Assembly (NCBI GenBank): GCA_035534575.1
Contig: DATLRT010000014.1
Span: 1-64,000 of the forward strand
Source: JAGWFU01 sp035534575
GTDB taxonomy: Archaea; Micrarchaeota; Micrarchaeia; Micrarchaeales; Micrarchaeaceae
Direction of reading: 5' to 3'
Length of the DNA: 64,000 nt
Shown: positions 31,080-39,632 of the stretch, in pieces
Numbering within the stretch: position 1 is the stretch's first letter
How the letters are laid out: the number at the start of each line of letters is the position of its first letter
Made by a program: the position numbers and the translations under genes
Notes under the pieces: model-generated
Told to the model about the DNA's origin: nothing
What the model saw: the letters and a program-made list of their open reading frames with translations, nothing else
The model's database searches: none

Positions 31080-31469
31080 GTGTCCAAGATAATAAGCCCG
31101 GCCCAGCTGAGATTCAAGGATGACGGCAAGTACATTACCGCATTAACTGACAAGAAGCTTACTAAGACTGATATCTCAATGCTGGTCAAGGAGGCAAAGG
31201 GCAGGAACAGGATAGTAGACCTCAGCGGGAGGGACCTGAGGGGCCTGGACCTCAGCAGGCTGGCGCTCGGAAGGGCGAATATCTCCAACGCGGACCTGTC
31301 AGGGGCAAACCTCTCATACGCCTCGCTGTTCAATGCTAACCTTTCGCATGCGGATATGTCCAACGCCAACCTGTCATACGCGGACTTCTCCTATGCAAAT
31401 CTCTCGCATGCCAAGCTGATGGACTCGAACATGGCGAACGCTGTCATGCTCAAGACGATTCTTCCGTAA
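31080..31469 (+). CDS. Pentapeptide-repeat protein
   Basis: 129 residues. From about residue 55, A-[N/D]-L-S-[x] five-residue repeats (A-D-L-S-G, A-N-L-S-Y, A-N-L-S-H, A-D-M-S-N and so on) run to near the end and would form a short right-handed quadrilateral beta-helix. The N-terminal 45 residues are non-repetitive. The GTG at 31080 with GGTGG 4-8 bp upstream is the likely start. Some pentapeptide proteins protect gyrase, but no such role can be claimed here. Confidence 0.75.
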   Translation: MSKIISPAQLRFKDDGKYITALTDKKLTKTDISMLVKEAKGRNRIVDLSGRDLRGLDLSRLALGRANISNADLSGANLSYASLFNANLSHADMSNANLSYADFSYANLSHAKLMDSNMANAVMLKTILP

Positions 31470-31488
31470 AAAAGAGGAAGGGAGATGA

Positions 31489-31830
31489 TTACATCTCCAT
31501 TTCCACGCATTCCCTTATCACTGTGGATCCCATCTTCGACTTTGCATGAGGCGATGCCTTGGCTATCTTCAGCGCATCGGCCATGCTCTTCGCCTTTATC
31601 AACATGTATCCGGCGATGTCAATCTTGTCGGGCTTGTATGCCTTGACTCCGGTTGACATGATTGCCTTTCCCTCCCTGTGCGTAGGTGCGGATGAAGCGA
31701 GAACGCCCCGCTTCGCCAACGGGCCCAGGTAGTCCCTCCACGGCTTGATTCCGGCCTCCATCTGAGCCTTGGTCGGGTTCTTCGGCATCTTCATTTCCTT
31801 GTTGTACATCAGTAACAGGTATGTTGCCAT
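31489..31830 (-). CDS. YCII-family protein
   Basis: 113 residues matching the YCII/DGPF fold: M-A-T-Y-L-L-L-M-Y at the start, W-R-D-Y-L-G-P-L-A-K-R-G-V-L, and I-A-G-Y-M-L-I-K-A-K-S-M-A-D-A-L-K-I-A-K-A-S-P at the C-terminal half. These small ferredoxin-like proteins have a conserved His/Asp pair in some members. Function is unknown. It converges on the pentapeptide gene. Confidence 0.75.
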   Translation of the reverse strand: MATYLLLMYNKEMKMPKNPTKAQMEAGIKPWRDYLGPLAKRGVLASSAPTHREGKAIMSTGVKAYKPDKIDIAGYMLIKAKSMADALKIAKASPHAKSKMGSTVIRECVEMEM

Positions 31831-31957
31831 TCAATCACGTTCACACTCCGAAGTTGGATTATTTAAATATCGGCAATAGCGGAAGGGAGGACGCTGATGG
31901 AAATCATTTTAATTTTACTTCCATCCTCGCATTAGCTGAATATGCCCGACCAGCCAC

Positions 31958-33529
31958 TCACACCCTATTCGGCCCCTTCTTAGTACGCAAATACCGCTTG
32001 GCCAGCAGGTACATAATCACTGCCGCTATGGCTGCGGAAACGGTAGCAGGCGCAATGTAACCGCGGATTTGGGGATTTGATGTAGTAGGCATTATGCTAG
32101 TGGAGGGTACGGTTGATGAGGACGTATTTGTGCTTGTGGCCTTCGCAAACAGCGCAATTATGGGGTCCTTAGGGACTGCGAATGAAAGGGTGCACGATTT
32201 TGCTGTAGTAAACGAGTAGTTGGATCCTATTTCCTTCCATACGCCGCCCTTGAGTATGAATGCAGCTAAGCTCTGCGCGTTTATGGAGCATGGATAGGTA
32301 ACATTAGCAACAATGGAAACGTTTGCGCTGGTTATCAGGCTTATGTTCATTGCGGTGATGAGGGTGTACCCAGTCAGTCCCAGAGCCGAAGATGTGAGGT
32401 TCACGGTATTGAGACGTGCGGGGGCAGTGGTGTTGGACCTTATGATGATACGCATTGGGGTCCTTGGTATGGCTACGACTAAAGGCGAGGTCGAGAGATT
32501 AAGAGCGAATTCGGAGGTCTGGTCGGAAATCGGTATTGTTGTTGGGATAGTGCTGCCTACCGTCGATGTCACTGAAGTGGTTGTGTCGTATGGCAGAATG
32601 ACGCCGCCAGTATTGGGCGCTGGTGGAGGGGAAGGGCCCGGAGGCGGCGAGGGTATTACGGGCGGACTGAATGAGATATAGTAAGAATTGGCGGAGTAGC
32701 TTATGGACTTGGTGGAGGGAGTCGGTGTTGCAGCGCTATCGGTTACGGTCAGGTTCGCGGTAAAGTTGCCGCCGCCCCAAGATATCAAGTGGTGGTATGT
32801 GAATGTGTTGGATGTGGATGCCACGCCACTATAGAGCGCATTTGCCACAAGCAATCCATTAGGCTTGTATACAGTATAGTTGTAGGTGTAGGGCGGGAGA
32901 GATGCTGAGAGGGTTGCGGTAAGCGTCTGCGACTGGTTTCCGGCTAGGCTTGGCACAGTGGTATTGATGCCATTGTCTACGAAGCCGTGGGAGGTCAGCC
33001 CATAGCCCACTATGAGCGTATTGGTGGCGGTAGAATTGACTGTTGCAGTCACATTGCCGGTGCTTTTGGCGTCCCACACCATATCGTCAAGGAAGATGTT
33101 GCCTACGTTCTGTATGTTCTTGAATCCGTATGCCGAACCGGGTTCGGATTGTAGCCCGAAATCACGGAATACGTTGTGGTTGAACCCATCGCCCCCTCCA
33201 GCGACATACCCGTTGTAAGTGAAAGCTACCGCGCTTGTGTAATAGTACCCAATCGGGTTGTCAATGAGGTTATAGTTGGCGGATTGCCCGTGGGTGCCGT
33301 TGAACAGTATGATGGAATTTGCGTGGAACACCGTGGGCGCGATTACCTGGTTGTTATGCGTACCGAGGGAGTTGGCCTGCATTATTACCGCATCCCAAAG
33401 GTCTTGGGGCGTCCCTGCCTCCATGAAAGTGCCCCCTATCAGTCTGGAGTTGGAGATGCCATCGAACTTGAACACATACTTGCCGTATCCTTGCGGCACC
33501 GTGAGGAAGGCCGAAGCTGTTAGTCTCAT
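31958..33529 (-). CDS. C-terminal part of a giant surface protein (frame-shifted from the N-terminal part)
   Basis: 523 residues. The first part (G-Y-G-K-Y-V-F-K-F-D-G, H-N-N-Q-V-I-A-P, N-V-F-R-D-F-G-L-Q) resembles a right-handed parallel beta-helix. An Ig-like repeat, a proline-rich spacer (P-S-P-P-P-G-P-S-P-P-P-A-P) and a C-terminal membrane helix with basic tail (A-I-A-A-V-I-M-Y-L-L-A-K-R-Y-L-R) follow. It has no signal peptide, and its first codons overlap the preceding frame at 33354-33529. It is therefore best read as the 3' part of the same protein as 33354-35327. Confidence 0.6.
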   Translation of the reverse strand: MRLTASAFLTVPQGYGKYVFKFDGISNSRLIGGTFMEAGTPQDLWDAVIMQANSLGTHNNQVIAPTVFHANSIILFNGTHGQSANYNLIDNPIGYYYTSAVAFTYNGYVAGGGDGFNHNVFRDFGLQSEPGSAYGFKNIQNVGNIFLDDMVWDAKSTGNVTATVNSTATNTLIVGYGLTSHGFVDNGINTTVPSLAGNQSQTLTATLSASLPPYTYNYTVYKPNGLLVANALYSGVASTSNTFTYHHLISWGGGNFTANLTVTDSAATPTPSTKSISYSANSYYISFSPPVIPSPPPGPSPPPAPNTGGVILPYDTTTSVTSTVGSTIPTTIPISDQTSEFALNLSTSPLVVAIPRTPMRIIIRSNTTAPARLNTVNLTSSALGLTGYTLITAMNISLITSANVSIVANVTYPCSINAQSLAAFILKGGVWKEIGSNYSFTTAKSCTLSFAVPKDPIIALFAKATSTNTSSSTVPSTSIMPTTSNPQIRGYIAPATVSAAIAAVIMYLLAKRYLRTKKGPNRV

Positions 33530-35327
33530 ACGGCTGATAGTTCAGGCTGTTCACATTGATCTGGAGGGGGAATTTGCTGGCTATGCCGGTGGACTGGGAG
33601 TTGTTAAGCGTTATGGGGACGTAGCCGACTATGTTGATTGGTAAGGTAGCCTGCAGCTTGCCAACAGTTATCGTGTTTGTGAGAATGACTATCGTGTTCG
33701 TCGTTGCGCCGTCCAAAACGTTTGCGCTTATGGTTATTGTCCCTAGGTCATTGGCGGTCACTGGCAGAATGAATGTAAAGCTGTTGGAGGTGGAGCTGAC
33801 ACCAGTATTTATCTGGCTCGCTATGACGTTTCCCGCAACCGCGTTTGTGGCTATGAAGTTATAGGTGTAGGGCGAAGACCCACCGGATACTGTATACGTC
33901 ATCGTTATCTTCTGGCCTTGGACAGGCACGGAGTTGGAGGATATGAGCGAGACGGAGCCCAGTTGGGGGTTGATGGTTATTGTGCCGGTTACATTCGCCT
34001 CAAAACCGGATGAATCCAGGACGTTTGCCGTGACGATATCGATGCCGAGCGCATTGTTGTTTATCGGCACCGCAAATCCGAAGGTGTTTGAGCTCAGCGA
34101 ATTTGAATATACAGCAGTCGCGATTATGTTTGCGGGAGAAGCCACTGTATTGGTCACCAAGAAGTTGTAGGTTATAGGGGCTATTGCCTGGGGAACCGAG
34201 ATGGTCAGTACCTCTTTCTGCCCCTGATCTATTATCGAATTGGATGCGGATACGCTGGCTGTCGCCAGGTTGCCCGTGGCGAAAGTGGCGGTGGGCATCA
34301 CTCCGCCTACATTTATCGCGTTGACACCTGGCGGAAGCGCCCTTGTCCTAGTCCATTGGACTATCAGGGAGTTGGCATCGCTCCCCTGGGCGTATATGTT
34401 ATCCTGCGCCGTGCCGAAGCTTACAAATGCCGCGTTATTGCTGATGGGCGTACCGTAATCCAAGGAGATGAAGGAGTTTATGGTGTTGGCCCATACGCCC
34501 CAGGTATCATTAGTGGTGATAGACCCTCCGGCTATGTTGGAGTATCGGGTAGACAGGGAGTTAAAGTTGGCGAGTGCATAGCTCCCCGTTTGTGTGGTCC
34601 ATATGTATTGGTAGTTGCTGGCCCCGGTATTGCGCAGGGCGGCGTTGTTCTTGCCGCTCAGCCCTATCCCCTGCATATGGCCGTGCCATTCGGTAACAGT
34701 ATTTGCTGGATTCGTTGACTGTGTAGTGGCTTTCAACGTTATGGCTGCGCCGCCGATGCCGTTAATCGTAAGCCCGTTGCTTATCACGTTCGTTGCGGCA
34801 CCTGTGCGCGTCCATTCTCCGCCCAGAGTGACCCCGTTAAAGTTATCGTAGAAGTTGAACACCTTGAAGCCAGAATCGTACTGGCCATATGTCGAGGTCG
34901 CGTTTGGAGCCACGCCGGTGTTCGAGGTGAATAGGCTGTTGGCGTTCAGCCCGAACCCCATGTAAAGGGTATTGGAGGCGGAAGAGGGCAGGAAGTTGCC
35001 CACAATCCTCAACCAATATATGGTGTTGACGGTAGAATTCATAACATTGCTTTCTATCCAGCTGGGTACAACGGTCCCGTTCGCATAGAAGAAAGCTACA
35101 TTCTGAAGTGTGTTTGCCTCCCTCGGCTGGTAGCTAAGGCTGTTAACAGCCACTTGCACTTGGAATGGGTCGGCTATCCCGGAGGATTGTGAATTGGTGA
35201 ACGTGACCGGAACGTAGCCGATTACGTTTGAGGGTACCGTAATGGCATATGCGCGCGAGTTTGAAAGCAGCAGCATAAACAGGATTAATGCTACTATATG
35301 GGCATATGAAAAAACCCCAGTTTTCAT
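33354..35327 (-). CDS. N-terminal part of a giant surface protein (DUF2341 and Ig-like repeats)
   Basis: 657 residues from the ATG at 35327. A signal peptide (H-I-V-A-L-I-L-F-M-L-L-L-S-N-S-R-A-Y-A) leads a DUF2341-like domain (V-T-F-T-N-S-Q-S-S-G-I, W-I-E-S, Y-W-L-R-I) and a lectin-like middle. Two Ig-like repeats (G-Q-K-x-x-x-T...P-Y/I-T-Y-N-F) and the start of a second DUF2341 copy (I-T-L-N-N-S-Q-S-T-G-I, S-L-N-Y-Q-P-Y-E-T-N) follow. After that point the frame gives Arg/Gln-rich nonsense, while the -31958 frame continues sensibly. A TATA (TTTATATA) lies about 27 bp before the ATG, so the message is probably leaderless. Confidence 0.6.
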   Translation of the reverse strand: MKTGVFSYAHIVALILFMLLLSNSRAYAITVPSNVIGYVPVTFTNSQSSGIADPFQVQVAVNSLSYQPREANTLQNVAFFYANGTVVPSWIESNVMNSTVNTIYWLRIVGNFLPSSASNTLYMGFGLNANSLFTSNTGVAPNATSTYGQYDSGFKVFNFYDNFNGVTLGGEWTRTGAATNVISNGLTINGIGGAAITLKATTQSTNPANTVTEWHGHMQGIGLSGKNNAALRNTGASNYQYIWTTQTGSYALANFNSLSTRYSNIAGGSITTNDTWGVWANTINSFISLDYGTPISNNAAFVSFGTAQDNIYAQGSDANSLIVQWTRTRALPPGVNAINVGGVMPTATFATGNLATASVSASNSIIDQGQKEVLTISVPQAIAPITYNFLVTNTVASPANIIATAVYSNSLSSNTFGFAVPINNNALGIDIVTANVLDSSGFEANVTGTITINPQLGSVSLISSNSVPVQGQKITMTYTVSGGSSPYTYNFIATNAVAGNVIASQINTGVSSTSNSFTFILPVTANDLGTITISANVLDGATTNTIVILTNTITVGKLQATLPINIVGYVPITLNNSQSTGIASKFPLQINVNSLNYQPYETNSFGLPHGAARIRQVCVQVRWHLQLQTDRGHFHGGRDAPRPLGCGNNAGQLPRYA

Positions 35328-35419
35328 GGTTATCGAATAGCTGAAAGAGTATATAAATACAGACTGTAAGTCCGAGACTCGACATCGTTCGCGGCTCCCC
35401 AACCGCCCCTAGCTGAGCG

Positions 35420-35437
35420 TCCGCTTACTGAAGCGGA
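35420..35437 (+). other. Perfect hairpin between surface-protein and pyruvate-kinase promoters
   Basis: TCCGCTT (35420-35426), ACTG, AAGCGGA (35431-35437) is a perfect 7-bp inverted repeat in the divergent intergenic space, upstream of the TTTAAATC-like TATA of pyruvate kinase. It could be an operator; no T tract follows. Confidence 0.35.
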
Positions 35438-35516
35438 AGTGCTTTAAATCAGTTTGTCGGTATAGATTCTGCGGCTTTGTAGATTACAACATTAGTTTTG
35501 GCAATTTCCTGCCGCA

Positions 35517-36932
35517 ATGAGGATTGAGCTTTTGCTGAAGACGAAGGTACTTGTGACTTACGGTCCCGCGATAAGCGGGAAGGGCGCGCTGAGGGAGGTG
35601 CTCAGGCACGCCGACATAGTCAGGATAAACTTCTCCCACATGAACGAGGAGTACTGGCTCGGCGCTATGAAAGCCGTGCAGAGCTGCGCTGCATCGCTGG
35701 GAAAGGAGGTTGCACTGCTTGCAGACCTCCCTGGCCCGAAGATAAGAATAGCGAAGCTCGATGCGCCAATAGAGGTGAGGAAGGGCCAGACGGTGAGGTT
35801 CTCCCCTGAGCCGAGGAAGGGATGCATAGAGGTTATGTACAAGCCGTTGGCAAGGGAGTCACGGAATGGCATGATAATAGACATAGGCGACGGGAACGCC
35901 AGGTTCAAGGTGACCGAGGTCAACGGCAAGGAGGTCATCTGCCGCGCACTGGAGAACGGCGTGATATCGAGCAGGAAGGGAGTCAGCATAACGGGCGCGA
36001 CACTGAATCTCGAGGTTCCGACCAAGAGGGATCTTGAGCTGGCCAGGTTCGCCAGCTCACATGGCTTCGACTTCGTGGCCGTGTCATATGTCAGGTCGGC
36101 TGAGGAGATAGTGAAGGTTAGGGAGGTTGCCGGCAGTCTCGGCGTCATAGCGAAGATAGAGACCACTGACGCCATCCGCAACCTCAGCGGGATAGTCAAG
36201 TACGCGGACGGGATAATGGTGGCAAGGGGCGACCTGTCGATGCAGGTTAAGCTCGAGCACCTACCCGAGGCACAGCGGAGGATAATATCCACGACCAGGC
36301 TGCAGGGCAAGCCGGTGATAGTAGCGACTCAGCTCCTGACCAGCATGCTACAGAACCCCACACCCACGAGGGCGGAGGCGAACGACATAGCAAACGCGGT
36401 GATGCAGGGGGCAGACTGCCTGATGCTCAGTGACGAGACCATAATAGGCAAGTATCCCGTAGCGGCGGTGAGATTCCTTGTGAAATCAGCGGCGGTGGCG
36501 GAGCGGTTCACGGTGCACGACAACCACATCCACCCGAAGATAAGCTCGGTCAGCATGGCGATAGCCTTTGCCGCGGCAGACCTTGCCGATCAGTACAAGA
36601 CAGATTGCATATTCGTGCCAACGCGCACCGGCACAACCGCAAAGTCGATATCGGCTTTGAGGCCGCACACCCAGATAATCGCGCTTGCCTCGGAGGAGAG
36701 GGTCGGACGATCGCTCAGCTTATACTACGGGATAAGGACCCGCGCAATAAGGTACCAGCAAAGCATGGACAAGATGCTTGCCAGCGTGCATGTGATCGCC
36801 AAGAAAGAGGCGATAAGGAATTACCTTGTAGTTTCAGGATCGCCGAACAGGCCTGGAGCCACAACGCTGAAGTACGTCGAAGCGGAGATGCCGCGCAGGC
36901 CGAAAAGCAAAAGTGGGGAGTCCGAGATTTGA
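35517..36932 (+). CDS. pyk: Pyruvate kinase
   Basis: 471 residues, close to family length. Seen: T-K-V-L-V-T-Y-G-P (start of the barrel), V-R-I-N-F-S-H (nucleotide site), V-I-A-K-I-E-T (catalytic Lys and metal Glu), M-V-A-R-G-D-L and V-A-T-Q-L-L-T-S-M. It makes ATP and pyruvate from phosphoenolpyruvate, the last glycolytic step, and pyruvate then connects to malic enzyme. The final seven codons (S-G-E-S-E-I-stop) lie inside the opposite-strand tRNA-Pro gene. That makes the C-terminus unusual, although no earlier stop exists. Confidence 0.9.
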   Translation: MRIELLLKTKVLVTYGPAISGKGALREVLRHADIVRINFSHMNEEYWLGAMKAVQSCAASLGKEVALLADLPGPKIRIAKLDAPIEVRKGQTVRFSPEPRKGCIEVMYKPLARESRNGMIIDIGDGNARFKVTEVNGKEVICRALENGVISSRKGVSITGATLNLEVPTKRDLELARFASSHGFDFVAVSYVRSAEEIVKVREVAGSLGVIAKIETTDAIRNLSGIVKYADGIMVARGDLSMQVKLEHLPEAQRRIISTTRLQGKPVIVATQLLTSMLQNPTPTRAEANDIANAVMQGADCLMLSDETIIGKYPVAAVRFLVKSAAVAERFTVHDNHIHPKISSVSMAIAFAAADLADQYKTDCIFVPTRTGTTAKSISALRPHTQIIALASEERVGRSLSLYYGIRTRAIRYQQSMDKMLASVHVIAKKEAIRNYLVVSGSPNRPGATTLKYVEAEMPRRPKSKSGESEI

Positions 36933-36986
36933 ACTCGGATCATCAGCGCCCAAGGCTGATAGTCTGCCAGGTTAGCGTAACTCCCC
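36914..36986 (-). tRNA. tRNA-Pro (anticodon TGG)
   Basis: The cloverleaf reads on the minus strand: acceptor GGGGAGT/ACTCCCC, anticodon stem TCAGC/GCTGA with loop CTTGGGC (anticodon TGG), T-arm CCGAG-TTCAAAT-CTCGG, discriminator A. CCA is not encoded. The D-stem is weak (only one Watson-Crick pair plus a wobble). The 3' half overlaps the end of pyk by 19 bp on the opposite strand. Confidence 0.85.
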
Positions 36987-37070
36987 ATAGAGAAAAAGCT
37001 ATGGATAATATTCGGAGACAAGGTTAATAAATGCTTTACACAAAATAGTATTGCTGCTTTTGTGGTGCTC

Positions 37071-38033
37071 ATGGCCGTTGATTTACCGTGGACGGAAAAG
37101 TATAGGCCAAAGTCGCTATCGGACACCATAGGCCAGAAGCTCATCGTGGAGAGGCTCAGGTCTTTTGTCGAGAGGGGGAACTTCCCTAACATGATATTCG
37201 CCGGCAGCCCAGGGATTGGAAAGACGACCTGCGCTGTCGCCATGGCCATGGACCTTTACAAGGACAACATAGGGAGTGCATTCAAGGAACTCAACGCTTC
37301 GGATGAGAGAGGGATAGACGTAATCAGGGGGGCTGTGAAGGAGTTCGCAAAGACCATCTCGGTGGCGAAGGTTCCGATCAAGATAATATTTTTGGACGAG
37401 GCAGACTCGCTCACTTCCGACGCGCAGCACGCGCTCAGGAGGACAATGGAGAACTTCTCAAGAGAGACGCGCTTCATACTCAGCGCCAACTACGCGAGCA
37501 AGATAATAGAGCCGATACAGAGCAGGTGCGTGGTGTTCCGCTTCAAGCCCCTCAGCGTGGAGGACATGAAGGAGTACATAGCCAGGATACAGAAGGGCGA
37601 GGGGCTCGAGATAGACGAGAAGTCGATTGAGGCCCTCATCTACGTAAGCGAGGGCGACCTGAGGAAGCTCACAAACGTTCTGCAGAGCGCTGCGATGCAG
37701 AGCAAGAAGATAACCGAGCCTAGCATCTACGACGTGGCATCAAGAGCCAGGCCGACCGAGATAGTATCAATGCTGAAGTGCGCGGTGAGCGGAGATTTCA
37801 ACAAGGCGAGGGACGAGCTCGACAACCTTATGCTGATGCACGGGATGAGCGCGGAGGACATCGTGCTCCAGAGCTACAGGGAGGTGCAGAACATGAACAT
37901 CGACGAGCGGATGAAGCTCTCCGTGATAAAGGAGCTCGGCGAGACCAACTTCAGGATAGTCGAGGGGGCGAACGAGCGAATCCAGCTCGAGGCAATGCTT
38001 GCCGGGCTGGCGCTCATAAAGAAGACAGCCTGA
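37071..38033 (+). CDS. rfcS: Replication factor C small subunit
   Basis: 320 residues. AAA+ clamp loader: W-T-E-K-Y-R-P-K-S-L (RFC box I), F-A-G-S-P-G-I-G-K-T-T (Walker A), L-N-A-S-D-E-R-G (box IV), I-I-F-L-D-E-A-D (Walker B) and the S-R-C arginine finger in I-Q-S-R-C-V-V-F-R-F. It loads the PCNA clamp for DNA replication. The ATG at 37071 (GGTG 6 bp upstream) gives the canonical short N-terminus. It is followed 4 bp later by a transporter gene. Confidence 0.95.
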   Translation: MAVDLPWTEKYRPKSLSDTIGQKLIVERLRSFVERGNFPNMIFAGSPGIGKTTCAVAMAMDLYKDNIGSAFKELNASDERGIDVIRGAVKEFAKTISVAKVPIKIIFLDEADSLTSDAQHALRRTMENFSRETRFILSANYASKIIEPIQSRCVVFRFKPLSVEDMKEYIARIQKGEGLEIDEKSIEALIYVSEGDLRKLTNVLQSAAMQSKKITEPSIYDVASRARPTEIVSMLKCAVSGDFNKARDELDNLMLMHGMSAEDIVLQSYREVQNMNIDERMKLSVIKELGETNFRIVEGANERIQLEAMLAGLALIKKTA

Positions 38034-38037
38034 TTCT

Positions 38038-38922
38038 ATGCTCTGGGTAATACTCGCCGTGCTGTCGGCAGTTGTCTATGCCGTGTCCAACATCATAGAC
38101 AGGTTCCAGGTGACGAAGCAGTTTGCCAAGCACTTCAATTTAGTGGCCATCACGGTAGTGGTAAGCGGCGTCATGAGCCTCGCGCTTGTCCCTTTTTCCA
38201 GCTATGGCGGCCTTAGTACCGTGCAAATAGCACTGGGATTCATCACTGGGGCGCTCGTGATACCTACGCTCCTAATGTATTACAAGTCTTTGAAGATTGA
38301 GGAGGTCTCCACAGTGGTAGGGATTTGGGCAGTCGAGCCCATATTCGTGCTGGTCCTGGCCTTCGTCTTCCTTGGGGAGTCATTCGGCCTCTTGAAGTAC
38401 GCGGGCGTATTCCTGATAACGATAGGAGCCGTGCTTCTACAGCTCAGGGTCACAAAGGCACGCTTCGGCATGGCATTCTGGCTGATGCTGGGTGCCGCAG
38501 TCTTTGAGGCCGTGGAGATCATACTGCTCAAGTACCTGCTTGGGTTTGCGGGCTTTACTACGATATTTTCCCTGACTAGATTCGGGATGTTTGCGGTCGG
38601 GCTGCCCATTCTTGCACTGAGCATCGGCGACATAGCGAAAGTGATAAAAAAGAAGGGACTGCGACCGCTGGGGATGGCAGTTGTGGGCGAAATGCTAGGC
38701 ATAAGCGCCGCGTTCCTGTTCGTCGTAGCGATATCAGTAGGTTACGCCACCCTGGTAACCTCACTGGCTTATACACAACCTCTCTTCGTTCTGGTACTTG
38801 CAGCATTGGTTGGTTACTTCTTCCCGAAGATAATAGACGAGAGGGTGAGCAGGAAGCTGCTGGCGCAGAGGTGCATAAGCATGGCGCTCATCATAATAGG
38901 CGGGATAATAGTCGCGCTTTAG
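38038..38922 (+). CDS. EamA/DMT-superfamily transporter
   Basis: 294 residues with about ten transmembrane helices in two repeats. The start M-L-W-V-I-L-A-V-L-S-A-V-V-Y-A-V-S-N and Y-Y-K-S-L-K-I-E-E-V-S-T-V-V are typical of the EamA first half, and A-Y-T-Q-P-L-F-V-L-V-L-A-A of the second half. The substrate is not predictable. It begins 4 bp after rfcS and overlaps the converging 38919-39596 gene by 4 bp. Two further EamA-like genes lie nearby (39633 and 44368). Confidence 0.8.
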   Translation: MLWVILAVLSAVVYAVSNIIDRFQVTKQFAKHFNLVAITVVVSGVMSLALVPFSSYGGLSTVQIALGFITGALVIPTLLMYYKSLKIEEVSTVVGIWAVEPIFVLVLAFVFLGESFGLLKYAGVFLITIGAVLLQLRVTKARFGMAFWLMLGAAVFEAVEIILLKYLLGFAGFTTIFSLTRFGMFAVGLPILALSIGDIAKVIKKKGLRPLGMAVVGEMLGISAAFLFVVAISVGYATLVTSLAYTQPLFVLVLAALVGYFFPKIIDERVSRKLLAQRCISMALIIIGGIIVAL

Positions 38923-39596
38923 GAGAAGGTGAAGACAAGGGTGCCGGCGTAGCTGCTTTCGGGAGCCTGGACGAAGAGGGTTGCGATGTAGCTGTTCGTC
39001 TGGTCGAGCGTGAACGGTAGCTTGGGGTCCGTGCTCACTATCTTGAACGGGGCGCTTATCTCGACCTTGCTCACAGTGTCGCCGAAGCTGAGCGCCTTGA
39101 ACATCTGGACCTTCTCCTGGAATATCTGGCCCTTCGCCATGCTCATTATACGTGACGATGTCTCTATTTCCACGTCCTTGCCCTTTGCCTGCATTATGAC
39201 CTTGGTTATCTCTATGTGTATTGCCTCCACCTGGTCAGATGCGAGGTTTATGGCCAAGGGGCCCTCGTAGTTGTAATCGGGAGCCTCGAACACCATCTTG
39301 AGCGTTATCTTCTGGTCGGGCTGGACGGTCACGGGAAGGGCGGGCTCGACCGAGACCAGCTTGAACGGATTGCTCACCTCGATGGCCTTTATCACAGCGG
39401 GCATCGCTTTCTGGGCCTTGAAATCCGCAGCCTTGGTGAGCATGTCCTCGTGCGTCTTGTTCTGGAACGGGAGGGTGAACTCGAATGTTCTGGCCTTTAT
39501 CGGCATCCCGTCAAGCTTGTGCGCGTAGCCCTGCCACTTGACGCTTATGCCGTTGACCACGACCTTGGTCTTCTTCCCGAACAGGTTGAACTTCAT
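38919..39596 (-). CDS. Uncharacterised beta-rich protein with two similar halves
   Basis: 225 residues. Two internal segments resemble each other: I-E-V-S-N-P-F-K-L-V-S-V-E-P-A-L-P-V-T and V-E-I-S-A-P-F-K-I-V-S-T-D-P-K-L-P-F-T, each followed by an A-P-D/E-x-x-Y-x-G-x-L strand. This suggests two Ig-like beta-sandwich domains. There is no signal peptide, so it may be cytoplasmic. The ATG at 39596 is chosen over a GTG at 39605. No known family. Confidence 0.6.
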   Translation of the reverse strand: MKFNLFGKKTKVVVNGISVKWQGYAHKLDGMPIKARTFEFTLPFQNKTHEDMLTKAADFKAQKAMPAVIKAIEVSNPFKLVSVEPALPVTVQPDQKITLKMVFEAPDYNYEGPLAINLASDQVEAIHIEITKVIMQAKGKDVEIETSSRIMSMAKGQIFQEKVQMFKALSFGDTVSKVEISAPFKIVSTDPKLPFTLDQTNSYIATLFVQAPESSYAGTLVFTFS

Positions 39597-39632
39597 CAAT
39601 ATCACTATGTTATCTCCAAGCAGGTTAAATAA

